A stretch of 64,000 nt of DNA from Desulfoluna limicola (GCF_021654575.1 NZ_AP024488.1:3867501-3931500), one strand, 5' to 3'. Shown: positions 35,934 through 45,261, counted from the stretch's first letter. Numbers and translations are program-made. Notes: generated from the sequence alone by a model not told the origin.

Positions 35934-37745
35934 ATGAACAGAGCAAGAGCGTTGAAAAGTATGCTGTTTCTCCTCTTGACCTTCTTTATCGCCACCGCGT
36001 GCAGCGACAAAAAGGAGGAGCCTCAGGAGACGGCACAGGAGCCCACCAAAATGAAGGTGGTCAGACCGGTGGTGAAAAACCCGGACACCTTCGTCCTGGA
36101 AGATTACGGCACCGTTCGAAGCATTGACCCCGCCTGTGCCTACGACAACGTCTCGCACCAGCGCATCATGAACCTTTACGAAGGCCTCATCGCCTTTGAC
36201 GGCTCAGCCACTGACAAATTCGTGCCCCTTCTGGCCGAAGAGGTCCCCTCCGTTGAAAACGGAGGTATCTCCGACGGCGGCAAAACCTACACCTTTAAGA
36301 TCCGCAAGGGGGTCACCTTCCACGCGGGCGGTGAGCTCACCCCGGAAGACGTGGCCTACTCCATCAAGCGCCACATGGTGGTGGATCAGGACGGCGGGCC
36401 CATGTGGATGATGCTCGAAGCCCTCATCGGCGAGACCAGCACCCGGGATAAAGAGGGCACTATCATTCCCGGTATCTTTGAAAAAATCGACAAAAGCGTG
36501 AGTGTAAACGGGGATACCGTGACCCTTCACCTTCCCCAGCCCTTCCCCCCTCTTCTGGCGGTTCTGGCGTACTCCTACGGTGGGGTCATCCTCGACAAAG
36601 AGTGGACCATCGAAAACGGCGGCTGGGACGGCACCCTTGAAAACGCCGCGAAATACAACAACCCCGCCTTCGGGTCCGAGCCCCTGCACCACATCTCAAA
36701 TGGCACCGGTGCATACACCATGCTCAAATGGGAGCCGTCAAAGTCCTTTATATTTGAGCGTTTCGATGGCTACTGGGGCGAAAAGCCCGCCCTGAAAACC
36801 GCCATCTTCCGCTACAACAAAGAGTGGAGCTCTCGCAAGCTCGCCCTGCAGAATGGCGATGCCGACCGCGTCCAGGTGGACACCCAGTACCTGCCCGAGG
36901 TAGAGGCCATGAAGGATGTGGTGGTGCACTCCGTGCCCCAGCTCTCCGTCTCCGCCGCCCTCTTCTGCCAGCAGGTCAACCCCGAAGCCAACCCCAACAT
37001 CGGCAGCGGCAAGCTCGACGGGGAAGGCATCCCCGCCGATTTCTTCTCCGATGCCCACGTTCGCAGGGCTTTTCTCCACGCCTTTGATCGGGCCACCTAT
37101 GCAAAAGACGTCTGGAACGACCGTGTGGTCATGCCCACCAGCCCCAACGCCAACGGGCTGCCTTATTACATCCGCGTGCCCGTCTACAACTTCAGCCTGG
37201 AGAAGGCAAAGGAGGAGATGCAAAAGGCATGGGGCGGCAAGGTATGGGAGAAGGGCTTCAAGATGGTCATCACCCACAACACCGGCAACGCCCAGCGCGA
37301 GGCGGCGGCCCACATGCTGGCCGAAAACATCATGAGCCTGAGCCCCAAGTTCCAGATCGAGGTAAGGAACGTCGACTGGAAAGACTACACCGTGGCCTAC
37401 CGCAAGTATCAGTTTCCCATCTTTCTCATCGGCTGGGGCGCCGACTACCCCGATCCCGACAACTTCCTCTTCACCTTCATGAGCTCCCAGGGGGTTTACG
37501 GCAAATACATGGCCTATGAAAACGAGGAAGTGGATCGCCTCTGCAAAGAGGGCCGCTTTGAGGTGGACCCGGAAAAGCGCCGCGCTATCTACGAGCGCCT
37601 TCAGAACCTCTGGTACGAAGAGGCCGTGGGCTGCATGATCTACCAGAAGATCGACAACTTCGCCTACCGCAGCAACATCAAGGGCTTCGTCCCCCATCCC
37701 ATGCTGGATGCGGCCTGGGAAGACCTGAAAAAGATATCCAAGTAA
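35934..37745 (+). CDS. oppA: Oligopeptide ABC transporter substrate-binding lipoprotein (SBP_bac_5)
   Basis: A 603-residue periplasmic binding lipoprotein. Its signal peptide ends in a lipobox (IATAC, Cys23), so it is anchored to a membrane. The family pattern is clear: YEGLIAFDGS, YTFKIRKGVTFHAGGELTPEDVAYSIKR, GTGAYTMLKWEPSKSFIFERFDGYW, VRRAFLHAFDR, and GWGADYPDPDNF near the end. It captures peptides or similar solutes for the permease encoded downstream. A terminator-like hairpin follows directly, before oppB. This commonly raises the ratio of binding protein to permease. It is the first gene of the opp operon. Confidence 0.93.
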   Translation: MNRARALKSMLFLLLTFFIATACSDKKEEPQETAQEPTKMKVVRPVVKNPDTFVLEDYGTVRSIDPACAYDNVSHQRIMNLYEGLIAFDGSATDKFVPLLAEEVPSVENGGISDGGKTYTFKIRKGVTFHAGGELTPEDVAYSIKRHMVVDQDGGPMWMMLEALIGETSTRDKEGTIIPGIFEKIDKSVSVNGDTVTLHLPQPFPPLLAVLAYSYGGVILDKEWTIENGGWDGTLENAAKYNNPAFGSEPLHHISNGTGAYTMLKWEPSKSFIFERFDGYWGEKPALKTAIFRYNKEWSSRKLALQNGDADRVQVDTQYLPEVEAMKDVVVHSVPQLSVSAALFCQQVNPEANPNIGSGKLDGEGIPADFFSDAHVRRAFLHAFDRATYAKDVWNDRVVMPTSPNANGLPYYIRVPVYNFSLEKAKEEMQKAWGGKVWEKGFKMVITHNTGNAQREAAAHMLAENIMSLSPKFQIEVRNVDWKDYTVAYRKYQFPIFLIGWGADYPDPDNFLFTFMSSQGVYGKYMAYENEEVDRLCKEGRFEVDPEKRRAIYERLQNLWYEEAVGCMIYQKIDNFAYRSNIKGFVPHPMLDAAWEDLKKISK

Positions 37746-37768
37746 CACCCATGATGGTGGCGTGATTG

Positions 37769-37804
37769 ACAACACCCCGAAGCGTTCCTTCGGGGTGTTG
37801 TTTG
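37769..37804 (+). terminator. Intra-operon hairpin after oppA
   Basis: CAACACCCCGAAG and CTTCGGGGTGTTG pair around a short loop, followed by TTT. It probably causes partial termination. Confidence 0.85.
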
Positions 37805-37925
37805 GATAGCCCAGGACATCCCGGAACCCTCACCACCCATTCCGTTGTGCCCGACAACAAAGCACGATTTATTATTGATTTACACCCACTCACGACACCC
37901 ACACCCCACAATACGGATTTCACTT

Positions 37926-38954
37926 ATGACGGCATACATCACACGTCGCCTTGTTTTTCTGGTGTTTGTGCTGTTCGGCGTTTCCGTTCTCATCTTCGGG
38001 CTTCTCATGACCTTCAGCCCTGAGAGACGAGCCGCCGCTTACGTCACAACCCCCCAGCAGGCCGAAGACATCCCCATGCTCGTGGAACAGTTCGGTCTCA
38101 CCGACCCCTTCCATGTGCAGTACACCCGCTGGATCAAAGAGGTGGCCTCGGGCAACCTCGGCTGGTCCCTGGTGGCCGCACGCCCGGTGGCCAAAGCTTT
38201 CTGGAGCTACTTTGCCGTCACCCTGGAACTGAACATTTTTGCGTCTCCCCTGGTGATCATGATCGGCATCTGGCTGGGGACATTGTCGGGGGTCAACCGA
38301 GATACCTGGCTGGACCACGGCACACGCATCGGCGCCATCATCGGATGGTCCCTGCCCACCTTTCTCTTTGCCCTGGTCCTTCTCATGGTGTTCTACGGGT
38401 ACCTCGACATGTTTCAGCCCGGCATCATCTCCAACGACACCGCCCTCTGGGTGGCCAATAACCCCGACTTCATCCGCTACACCGGCATGTACACCTTTGA
38501 CGGCATCCTGAACGGCGAGCTTGGCATCACCCTGGACGCCCTCGCCCACCTCGTCCTCCCCGTGATCACCCAGATCATCGTCATCGTCGCCCTGCTCATG
38601 CGGGTCATGCGCTCGGGCATGATCGAAGAGATGAACCGGGACTACATCATCACCGCCTGGGCCAAAGGGGCCGACAAAAAGACCGTCACCATGGTCCACG
38701 CCAAGCGCAATGCCCTCATCCCGGTCATCACCGTGGCCGGCCAGCTCGTGGCCCTGGCCATGGAGGGCTCCATCGCCGTGGAAGTGGTCTTCAGCAGGCA
38801 GGGCATGGGGTGGTGGCTGGCCGAGTCCGCCACCCAGCTTGACATGCCCGTCCTCATGAGTGTCTGCATGTTCATGGGCGTCGTCTTTGTGGTGTCCAAC
38901 CTCATCATCGACATCATGTACGCCTGGATCGACCCGAGGATCCGGCTAACCTAG
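37926..38954 (+). CDS. oppB: Peptide ABC transporter permease (OppB/DppB type)
   Basis: A 343-residue inner-membrane permease with six membrane segments. The N-terminus (ITRRLVFLVFVLFGVSVLIF) and the GxLGWSL, LNGELGITLDALAHLVLPVITQIIVIVALLMRVMRSGMIEE and AKGADKKTVTMVHAKRNALIPV segments are typical; the last is the EAA-type loop that contacts the ATPase. I start at MTAYITRR (37926); the frame extends upstream without family similarity. It partners with the OppC-type permease encoded next. An R1 repeat separates the two genes. Confidence 0.92.
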   Translation: MTAYITRRLVFLVFVLFGVSVLIFGLLMTFSPERRAAAYVTTPQQAEDIPMLVEQFGLTDPFHVQYTRWIKEVASGNLGWSLVAARPVAKAFWSYFAVTLELNIFASPLVIMIGIWLGTLSGVNRDTWLDHGTRIGAIIGWSLPTFLFALVLLMVFYGYLDMFQPGIISNDTALWVANNPDFIRYTGMYTFDGILNGELGITLDALAHLVLPVITQIIVIVALLMRVMRSGMIEEMNRDYIITAWAKGADKKTVTMVHAKRNALIPVITVAGQLVALAMEGSIAVEVVFSRQGMGWWLAESATQLDMPVLMSVCMFMGVVFVVSNLIIDIMYAWIDPRIRLT

Positions 38955-39135
38955 GTTCACGAATGCTCCGGCCCCTCGTTCCTCGGGCTCGTCACATTCG
39001 CTTACGGGCTGTGCCCGTGGATAAAGACTTGCATGTCGCAACGAAAATCACATCCGCAATCTGCTTTCAAGGTGGCACACCTTGCCGCCGGAGGCACGTT
39101 TTTGCCACGCACTTTGACCATAGAAGGCACAACAT
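38955..39135. repeat. Composite intergenic repeat inside the opp operon
   Basis: CCCCTCGTTCCTCGGGC and CACATTCGCTTACGGGC, then an inverted R1 copy at 39063-39096 (CAAGGTGGCACACCTTG, CCGCCGGAGGC). It inserts ~180 bases between oppB and oppC without obvious harm. Confidence 0.7.
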
Positions 39136-40062
39136 ATGGACACTGCAATTGACACCGTAAAAACCGAGCACCCGAGGTGGCGTGAGTTCAAGTTCACCCT
39201 GTCCCGTATTTTCCGGAATCCGTCTGCCATCATCGGCTTCGGGCTGCTCTTTTTCTTTGTGGCCGTGGCCGTGGCGGCGCCTTACATCGCACCGCCAAGG
39301 TACGAGCACGCGCCGTACCAAATGCCCCACAAGGGATTCTCCCCCACGCCGAAACCTCCCAGCGCTCAAAACCTCTTTGGCACAACATCCGGGCAGTACG
39401 ACATCTTTTACGGGGTGGTGTGGGGCACGCGAACGGCCTTTAAGATCGGGCTCTTTGTGGTGGGAATCGCTGGCTTCATCGGGATCTCCCTGGGGGTGAT
39501 CTCAGGGTATTACGGCGGCTGGTTCGATGAGATCCTCATGCGGATTGTGGACATCGTCTGGTCGGTGCCGCTGCTGGTGCTGGCCATGACCATCGTGGTG
39601 GCTTTCGGACGCGGGCTGGAGAACATCATGATTGCCCTGGCCCTGGTGGAGTGGCGCTGGTATGTGCGGGTGATTCGCTCGGAGGTGTTAAAGCTGAGAG
39701 ACCAGGATTTTGTTCAGGCAGCCCGCCTCATGGGGCTCTCTGACTTGAAAATTATTCTCAAGCACATCATCCCCAACGCCATCTACCCGGTTCTCATTAT
39801 GGCATCCATGGACATGGGATCCATGGTGATTTCGGCCTCCTTCATGAGCTTTGTGGGGCTGGGCGCCCCCAAAGGGTACGCGGACTGGGGCCAGATGGTG
39901 GCCCTGGCCCGGAACTACATCGTGGGCCCCCCGGATGACCCCATGCGGTTCTGGTACACGGTGGTGATTCCCGGTACCTGCATCATTCTCTTTGTGCTGG
40001 CTTGGAACCTCATCGGCGATGCCCTGCGCGATGCCTTCGACCCGAAGCTGAGGAGGAGGTAG
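39136..40062 (+). CDS. oppC: Peptide ABC transporter permease (OppC/DppC type)
   Basis: A 308-residue inner-membrane permease with six membrane segments. It has the usual N-terminal segment after a short cytoplasmic tail, and the GTRTAFKIGLFVVGIAGFIGISLGVISGYYGGWFDEILMRIVD region. The ATPase-contact loop reads DFVQAARLMGLSDLKIILKHIIPNAI, and FVGLGAPKGYADWGQMV follows near the C-terminus. It forms the heterodimeric channel with the OppB-type protein. The OppD-type ATPase gene starts three bases after its stop. Confidence 0.93.
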   Translation: MDTAIDTVKTEHPRWREFKFTLSRIFRNPSAIIGFGLLFFFVAVAVAAPYIAPPRYEHAPYQMPHKGFSPTPKPPSAQNLFGTTSGQYDIFYGVVWGTRTAFKIGLFVVGIAGFIGISLGVISGYYGGWFDEILMRIVDIVWSVPLLVLAMTIVVAFGRGLENIMIALALVEWRWYVRVIRSEVLKLRDQDFVQAARLMGLSDLKIILKHIIPNAIYPVLIMASMDMGSMVISASFMSFVGLGAPKGYADWGQMVALARNYIVGPPDDPMRFWYTVVIPGTCIILFVLAWNLIGDALRDAFDPKLRRR

Positions 40063-40064
40063 CC

Positions 40065-41237
40065 ATGGGGAAAATCATCGAAGCCATCGACCTCACCACC
40101 CATTTCTATACCTACGAAGGGGTGGTGAAGGCACTGGACAAGGTGTGCATCAGTGTGGATCACGGCACCACTTTCGGCCTGGTGGGGGAGTCGGGCTGTG
40201 GCAAGAGCGTGACGGTTCGCTCCATGATGCGGATCATTCAGGAGCCGGGACGAATCGAAGGCGGAAAGGTCCTTTTTTTCCCAACAGAGGGAGCCAACGA
40301 GAAGGCCGTGGACCTTCTTTCCAAATCCGAAGCCTGGATGCAGACCCTTCGGGGCGATCGCATCTCCATGATTTTTCAGGAGCCCAACGCGGCATTGAAC
40401 CCCATCATGCGGGTGGGGGACCAGGTGGCGGAAAGCTTTATCTTCCACCGCAAACGTTCCATGAGCAAAAAGATCCTTGAGGACCTGGGCCATCCCGAAA
40501 CCCGCGTATTTCCCGGAACCCGAAGGCTCCAAAAAGCGCTCTACGCCATCGCCTCTCAAACCCCGAATGCCCTCAGCCTCAGGATATCCCGAAAAATCCC
40601 CCTTTTGAGAAGGTGGGAGAAGCGGATAAAGCGGGAGGCCTTCCGACGAGCCACGGAAATCATCGGCCACCTCGGAATCGCCCATCCTGAAGAGGTGGCC
40701 AGGAGCTACCCCCACAACCTCTCGGGCGGCATGAAGCAGCGCATCGTCATCGCCATTGCCCTGGCCTGCAAACCGGATCTTCTCATTGCCGATGAGGCGA
40801 CCTCCAACCTTGACGTCACCGTCCAGGCCCAGATTCTGGATCTTTTAAAGGAGCTCAAAAAGACCGAGATTTCCTCCATCCTCATGATCACCCATGACCT
40901 GGGCGTGGTGGCGGAAACCTGCGACCGGGTGGGCGTGATGTACGCCGGCACCCTCTGCGAAGAGGCCGACGTCAAAGAGCTCTTCACCGACCCCAAACAC
41001 CCCTACACCGTTGCCCTCCTCGCATCCGTCCCCCGGTTCCATCAGGAAGGGGAGCTGAAGACCATTGAAGGGGTGGTCCCCAACCTCGTGCACCCCCCTT
41101 CGGGCTGCCGGTTCCATCCCCGCTGCGCCCATGTGATGAAACGGTGCAAGGTCGAGGTTCCCGAATTGATCAACGTGGGAGAGAAACACAAGGTGGCCTG
41201 CCACCTGTACGACAGCAAGGGAGAGAGCGATGCCTGA
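40065..41237 (+). CDS. oppD: Peptide ABC transporter ATPase (OppD/DppD type)
   Basis: A 390-residue ABC ATPase. Walker A is GESGCGKS, the Q-loop region is MIFQEPNAALNP, the signature LSGGMKQR, Walker B LLIADEATSNLD, and the C-terminal oligopeptide/dipeptide extension HPYTVALLASVP is followed by a Cys-rich segment (CRFHPRCAHVMKRC), which in relatives can hold a metal cluster. It is about 60 residues longer than typical OppD because of an insert (about residues 150-205) between Q-loop and signature. The D-loop neighbour 'EATSNLD' is less common than 'EPTTALD'. A perfect AGGAGGAGGT precedes the ATG. It overlaps the next ATPase gene by eight bases. Confidence 0.92.
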   Translation: MGKIIEAIDLTTHFYTYEGVVKALDKVCISVDHGTTFGLVGESGCGKSVTVRSMMRIIQEPGRIEGGKVLFFPTEGANEKAVDLLSKSEAWMQTLRGDRISMIFQEPNAALNPIMRVGDQVAESFIFHRKRSMSKKILEDLGHPETRVFPGTRRLQKALYAIASQTPNALSLRISRKIPLLRRWEKRIKREAFRRATEIIGHLGIAHPEEVARSYPHNLSGGMKQRIVIAIALACKPDLLIADEATSNLDVTVQAQILDLLKELKKTEISSILMITHDLGVVAETCDRVGVMYAGTLCEEADVKELFTDPKHPYTVALLASVPRFHQEGELKTIEGVVPNLVHPPSGCRFHPRCAHVMKRCKVEVPELINVGEKHKVACHLYDSKGESDA

Positions 41238-42264
41238 GGATATTATTCTGGAGTTGGTGGACTTAAAAAAACATTACCCGGTGCTGGGTGGCGTACTCCG
41301 GCGGGAAGTGAACTCCGTGAAGGCTCTGGATGGGATCTCCATCGCCATCAGGCGAGGCGAATGCCTGGGCATCGTCGGCGAATCCGGTTGCGGTAAAACC
41401 ACCACCAGCAAGGCCATCATCCGCCTTCACGACCCCACGTCCGGAAAAATCCTCTTTCACCCGAATGACCGGGAAGAGCCCGTGGACATCGCGTCCCTGT
41501 CGCCAAGGCAGCTAAAGAAAAAGAACCTTCGCCACCGGCTCCAGATGGTCTTCCAGGACCCCACCACCTCCATGAACCCCCGCATGCTGGTGAAAAACAT
41601 CATCGCCGAGCCCATCAAAGAACAGGAAAAGCTCAGCCCCCACGACCTGGAAGCACGGGTGGTGGAGCTTCTCAACCTCGTCGGGCTCAACAAGGACCAC
41701 CTATTCCGGTACCCCCACGAATTCTCCGGCGGCCAGAGACAGCGTATCGCCGTGGCCCGGGCCATCGCCACCAACCCTGAGTTTTTGGTTCTGGACGAGC
41801 CCACCAGTGCCCTGGACGTGTCGGTTCAGGCTCAGATCTTGAACCTTCTTCACAGCCTGAGGAAAAAATTGGGCCTCACCTACCTGTTCGTCACCCATCA
41901 CCTTCTCGTGGTAAAATACATCTCCGATCGCATCGCCGTGATGTATTTGGGCAAGGTGGTGGAGCTGGCCGGCACCGACAGCCTCTTTGAAAACACATGC
42001 CACCCCTACACTTGGGCACTCCTCTCGGGAATTCCCAGCACAGACATCGATGAAACCCGAGAACGGATCATCCTGGAGGGTGACGTGCCCAGCCCCCTCG
42101 ACCCGCCTTCCGGCTGCCGCTTCCACACCCGCTGCCCCTTTGCCATCAAAGTGTGCAGCCAGATCGAGCCCCAACTCATCGACACCGGGGGAGACCACCT
42201 GGTGGCCTGCCATCGAAGCCACGACACCCGCGCGCTGTTTCACAACCACGCGACCAAGGGCTGA
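41230..42264 (+). CDS. oppF: Peptide ABC transporter ATPase (OppF/DppF type)
   Basis: A 344-residue ABC ATPase and the last gene of the opp operon. Walker A is GESGCGKT, Q-loop [12 protein letters not shown], signature FSGGQRQR, Walker [12 protein letters not shown], and the C-terminal [12 protein letters not shown] extension is present. A Cys-containing segment ([14 protein letters not shown]) follows. It pairs with the OppD-type subunit to energise peptide uptake. It overlaps oppD, which indicates translational coupling. Repeats begin within 30 bases of its stop. Confidence 0.93.
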   Translation: MPEDIILELVDLKKHYPVLGGVLRREVNSVKALDGISIAIRRGECLGIVGESGCGKTTTSKAIIRLHDPTSGKILFHPNDREEPVDIASLSPRQLKKKNLRHRLQMVFQDPTTSMNPRMLVKNIIAEPIKEQEKLSPHDLEARVVELLNLVGLNKDHLFRYPHEFSGGQRQRIAVARAIATNPEFLVLDEPTSALDVSVQAQILNLLHSLRKKLGLTYLFVTHHLLVVKYISDRIAVMYLGKVVELAGTDSLFENTCHPYTWALLSGIPSTDIDETRERIILEGDVPSPLDPPSGCRFHTRCPFAIKVCSQIEPQLIDTGGDHLVACHRSHDTRALFHNHATKG

Positions 42265-42294
42265 GTTTCCACACTATCATTGAACCAAAAAGCA

Positions 42295-42358
42295 TGCCTC
42301 CGGCGGCCCTGCCGGGAGCCAAACGTTTAAAAAGTTTGATAAACAGGTCTTAAAAGCT
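42295..42358 (+). repeat. Repeat family R3 copy
   Basis: GCCTCCGGCGGCCCTGCCGG then GAGCCAAACGTTTAAAAAG, TTTGATAAACAGGTC. It is nearly identical to the copy at 54659 and to inverted copies at 20286 and 48005. Confidence 0.75.
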
Positions 42359-42410
42359 ATTCGCCTGCCCCACCGATGTTGGCAAACCATATGGTTCTGG
42401 TTTAACGGAG

Positions 42411-42463
42411 ATGCCACCTCCTTTTCTCTCAGCCCCTGCGGGGTTGAGAGAAAAGGAGGTGGC
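42411..42463. repeat. Perfectly paired long hairpin (~25-base stem)
   Basis: TGCCACCTCCTTTTCTCTCA then GCCCC pairs with GGGGT then TGAGAGAAAAGGAGGTGGCA around a three-base loop, with one G-T pair. There is no T-run, so it is not a standard terminator. One half recurs in single-stranded form at 50562-50580. Confidence 0.8.
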
Positions 42464-42469
42464 AACCGG

Positions 42470-42521
42470 ATAGTTTTCGGGGCTCATTTCAAAAAGCGAC
42501 CCGCCGGAGGCGAGCCTTAAA
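42470..42521 (-). repeat. Repeat family R2 copy
   Basis: On the minus strand, GCCTCCGGCGGGTCGCTTTT, then GAGCCCCGAAAAC and TCCGGTTGCC. The same order occurs at 50507-50580 (plus); a partial copy lies at 20164. Confidence 0.7.
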
Positions 42522-42678
42522 ATAAAGATATGCGATAGCCGTGAATCCCCTCCCCCTTAGCATGGACCCTTCCCCATCATTCTGTTATAAAACAAACTCT
42601 TTTGATATCCTGACACTTAGGCGCGTGGTCTTTGAAAACAATCACCACGCTGAAGCGCCCCGTAAGGGGTTTATATAC

Positions 42679-43653
42679 ATGAGGCAACAGATGGATCCGA
42701 TTCTCGAGGAAAAATACCGGCGGCAGGGCGAGATGCTGGCCAACAAAGTAAAAAAAACATACAAGCACCTGAACAAGCGCTTTTCAAAGCAGGGCATTGA
42801 GGTGTTTCGAATTTACGACTGGGATATTCCGGAGATTCGTGCCGTGGTGGACTGGTATGCCGGGCATCTTGTGGTGGGAGAGTACACCCGGGCACAATCG
42901 ACACCCGAATGGCTCCCCATGATGGGAAAAGCGGTGGCGGACGCCATGGGCGTCCCCATGGAAAAGGTCCACCTCAAAGAGCGCAAAGCGGGCAGGCATG
43001 ACGGCAAACGGTACGAGCGTATCGACCACACCGACACAAAGATCGTCATGAACGAGCGGGACCTGAAATTCTACGTCAACCCCTGCGATTACGTAGACAC
43101 CGGACTCTTCTCCGATCACCGCAACACCCGGGCCATGGTTCGCGAGATGGTCAAGGGAAAAGACTTCCTGAACCTCTACTGCTACACCGGTGCCTTCACC
43201 TGTTACGCAGCCAAAGGCGAAGCAGCATCCACCACCAGCGTGGACCGATCAGAGACCGCAGTCAACTGGGTCCGTGAAAACCTCGAACTCAACGGCCTGA
43301 CCTCCGAGTGCAACCAGGTCATCCAGATGCACACCCCTGAATTTCTTGAAAAGGCCAAAAAGAAAGGGCTCAGCTATGACCTGGCTGTGGTGGACCCGCC
43401 ATCCTACTCCACCACAGTGACCACCGGTGAAAAATTTGATATCGCCAAAGACCACCCGTGGCTCTTAAACTCGGTCATCACCCTGATGCGCCCGGGAGGC
43501 ACAATTTTCTTCTCCACGAACCATCAGGATTTCACGTCACAGATGCACACCCTTCGCGTCTCCAGCATCGAAGAGATCACCCATAAAACCATCCCGGAAG
43601 ACTACGTCAGCAAACGGAAAAACATCCACCGCTGCTGGAAAATCGTCGTGTAG
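42679..43653 (+). CDS. RlmK/RlmL-type class I SAM-dependent rRNA methyltransferase
   Basis: A ~324-residue Rossmann methyltransferase resembling the C-terminal (RlmK, m7G2069 of 23S rRNA) half of E. coli RlmKL, and RlmI. Motifs: a PUA-like/N-terminal segment with VFRIYDWDIPEIRAVVDWY, LKFYVNPCDYVDTGLFSDHRNTRAMV, the SAM-binding FLNLYCYTGAFTCYAA, the catalytic-region DLAVVDPPSYS and HRCWKIVV at the end. I start at MRQQMDPIL (TAAGGGG upstream); a further upstream ATG at 42541 lacks support. The precise target nucleotide cannot be assigned. It is a single-gene unit with a terminator downstream. Confidence 0.87.
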   Translation: MRQQMDPILEEKYRRQGEMLANKVKKTYKHLNKRFSKQGIEVFRIYDWDIPEIRAVVDWYAGHLVVGEYTRAQSTPEWLPMMGKAVADAMGVPMEKVHLKERKAGRHDGKRYERIDHTDTKIVMNERDLKFYVNPCDYVDTGLFSDHRNTRAMVREMVKGKDFLNLYCYTGAFTCYAAKGEAASTTSVDRSETAVNWVRENLELNGLTSECNQVIQMHTPEFLEKAKKKGLSYDLAVVDPPSYSTTVTTGEKFDIAKDHPWLLNSVITLMRPGGTIFFSTNHQDFTSQMHTLRVSSIEEITHKTIPEDYVSKRKNIHRCWKIVV

Positions 43654-43660
43654 CAGGGAA

Positions 43661-43700
43661 GCCTCCGGCAGCAAGGTGTGCCTCCTTGAAAGCGGGTTGC
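43661..43700 (+). repeat. Repeat family R1 copy
   Basis: GCCTCCGGCAGC, then AAGGTGTGCCTCCTT and GAAAGCGGGTTGCG. Confidence 0.75.
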
Positions 43701-43863
43701 GAACCAATGCTCAGGCTATGGAGCCATCGGATATGCCCGGAATTATATCCACATGGGCATGCCATTACCTCCGTAGGATGCATTTATGCACCTTGAGTGA
43801 GAGATCTAAAGCTTCTGTTTTCCTATGAAATCATGTGGGTTCCTTGCCCCATTTTTAAAAGCA

Positions 43864-43898
43864 AAAAGCCGCTGGATTATCCAGCGGCTTTTTTATTC
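43864..43898 (+). terminator. Rho-independent terminator
   Basis: AAAAGCCGCTGGAT and ATCCAGCGGCTTTT form a 14-base stem with a T-run. Confidence 0.88.
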
Positions 43899-44005
43899 AT
43901 CCAGGCGGGTCGTGGTAAACCAAACGGCGATGGTCCATCAGTTATAGGCGATCGGTAAAGGCGTATGTGATTTGCCCCGAGGAACGAGGGGCAAAAAGCG
44001 TACGC

Positions 44006-44043
44006 AACCTGCTTTCGGGGTGGCTCACCTTGCCGCCGGAGGC
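44006..44043 (-). repeat. Repeat family R1 copy (inverted)
   Basis: On the minus strand: GCCTCCGGCGGC, AAGGTGAGCCACCCC, GAAAGCAGGTTGCG. It is joined to a GGGGCAAAT/GATTTGCCCC-type palindromic block. Confidence 0.7.
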
Positions 44044-44075
44044 ATGTTTTTGACCGAACGTTGACCATGGAAGGC

Positions 44076-44756
44076 CTACAACGACCAGCTTCCGCCCCGT
44101 CGTTTTTTCTCTTTGGCGCCTTCGGGCATCTTCATCGCCGGTTGCCTTCCAAGCTTTCGCCACCAGAGGCACTTGAGTGCTTGCCTCCAGACGGGGTGGT
44201 CAAAGGCCTCCTCCCGCCACTTCCCCCCTTTTTCCACCTGGTGCTCCATCACCTCCCAGGCAGAGGCGTAATCGAAGAACGGCCAGCGAGTTCCCGCCTT
44301 GTAGAGATACTCCGGGATCTGAAGTGCAAGAAGGGCTTTCATCCCCTGTTCATAGTCGAACCGTCGCCAGTGATACCCGGCATAGCAGATCTGCTCGGCA
44401 TCCCCTGCCCTGGCAAGGGCTTCAAGTCCCCGTTGAGGATCAAAGGTTTGCCAGTTGAGTCCGGCAAGATAGATATGACGGGGGTCGGCCCAGGAAAAGA
44501 GGGCCTCCATCCCGCGCTCGTAGTCAAAGCCCTTCCACATCCAACCACAGCGATAGAGGATCTCGGCATCCCGCAGGGCAATCACCGCAGAAAGCCCCTC
44601 GACCATATCAAACCCCGGCCATCGAAGCCCCGCCTTGTAAAGGGCGGTTCCGTTCCCCAGCACCACAAGACGGCGAAGGCCCTCTGCCACATCGAAGTCG
44701 CCCTCCCCGGCTCCCATCTCCACAATCGTCAATGGGTCTGTCTCTTGATTGATATT
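44076..44756 (-). CDS. Protein of five 28-residue repeats (unknown family)
   Basis: A 226-residue cytoplasmic protein I do not recognise. Residues ~20-160 consist of five consecutive 28-residue units with the pattern [GF]FD-x3-G[LM]-x2-[LV]-x7-[LI]-[YC]-x-[AC]G-x2-W. Examples: KGFDYERGMEALFSWADPRH then IYLAGLNW, and QTFDPQRGLEALARAGDAEQ then ICYAGYHW. A sixth, degenerate unit follows and then a basic tail. The spacing and hydrophobic pattern suggest an alpha-hairpin solenoid, probably a protein-interaction scaffold. I start at MNINQ. The upstream MoxR/VWA pair on the same strand may be functionally linked, but a 510-base repeat-rich gap separates them. Confidence 0.75.
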   Translation of the reverse strand, partial: NINQETDPLTIVEMGAGEGDFDVAEGLRRLVVLGNGTALYKAGLRWPGFDMVEGLSAVIALRDAEILYRCGWMWKGFDYERGMEALFSWADPRHIYLAGLNWQTFDPQRGLEALARAGDAEQICYAGYHWRRFDYEQGMKALLALQIPEYLYKAGTRWPFFDYASAWEVMEHQVEKGGKWREEAFDHPVWRQALKCLWWRKLGRQPAMKMPEGAKEKKRRGGSWSL

Positions 44757-44806
44757 CATCAATAAACACCTTGCATGATTAAAACAATTGCCTTCTTTAA
44801 AAACGT

Positions 44807-44846
44807 GCCTCCGGCGGCGAGGTGAGCCACCTCGAAAGCGGGTTGC
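44807..44846 (+). repeat. Repeat family R1 copy
   Basis: GCCTCCGGCGGC, GAGGTGAGCCACCTC, GAAAGCGGGTTGCG. It lies 50 bases upstream of the repeat-protein start. Confidence 0.75.
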
Positions 44847-45212
44847 GCCCGCCACCAATGCTGTAGATTATTCATATGCTTCCACAAGCTTCTGAGTGCT
44901 GTGGATGCGCCTTCCTAACTCCAACAGAATCTGCTTTGATCGAAATGGCTTCAGCAGCAATCCCATGGAACGTTGGGTGTTGGCACGCCAATTACCGTTA
45001 CGCTATTTCACTGTGCCGTCGTAAATGCCGCACGGGAGTGCGGCGCAACAGAAGTAGCGGAGTCATACGTCATGCGCTCAGTTCTGATGCATCGAGGTCA
45101 GCCATGGCCTGTCATCCTAACTCCTCCGGCTCACGCGTTTGCAACACATGATGCGAAACGCCACACTCAACGCGAATGCCGACGCAAAGCCGCCAGAACA
45201 TCAACACCCCAA

Positions 45213-45261
45213 GAGCATTCGCCATAGGGTTTCGAGGTGCCCCCACCTCGCCGCCGGAGGC
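45213..45261 (-). repeat. CATTCGCCATAGGG-type R1 variant
   Basis: GCATTCGCCATAGGGTTT, then CGAGGTGCCCCCACCTCG and CCGCCGGAGGC. The CGAGGTG / CACCTCG arms form a hairpin. Similar copies are at 22696, 49770 and 54871. Confidence 0.75.

Larger units (their letters stand above)
43654..44075. other. Intergenic region with repeats and terminator
   Basis: It holds an R1 copy right after the stop (43661-43700), a terminator (43864-43898) and an inverted composite repeat ending with R1 (43970-44043). No gene was recognised. Confidence 0.65.

Noticed and set aside
44973..45227. Small gene with sequence MGVGTPITVTLFHCAVV...
   Set aside because: It has no ribosome site, ends inside a repeat element and has no recognisable relative.
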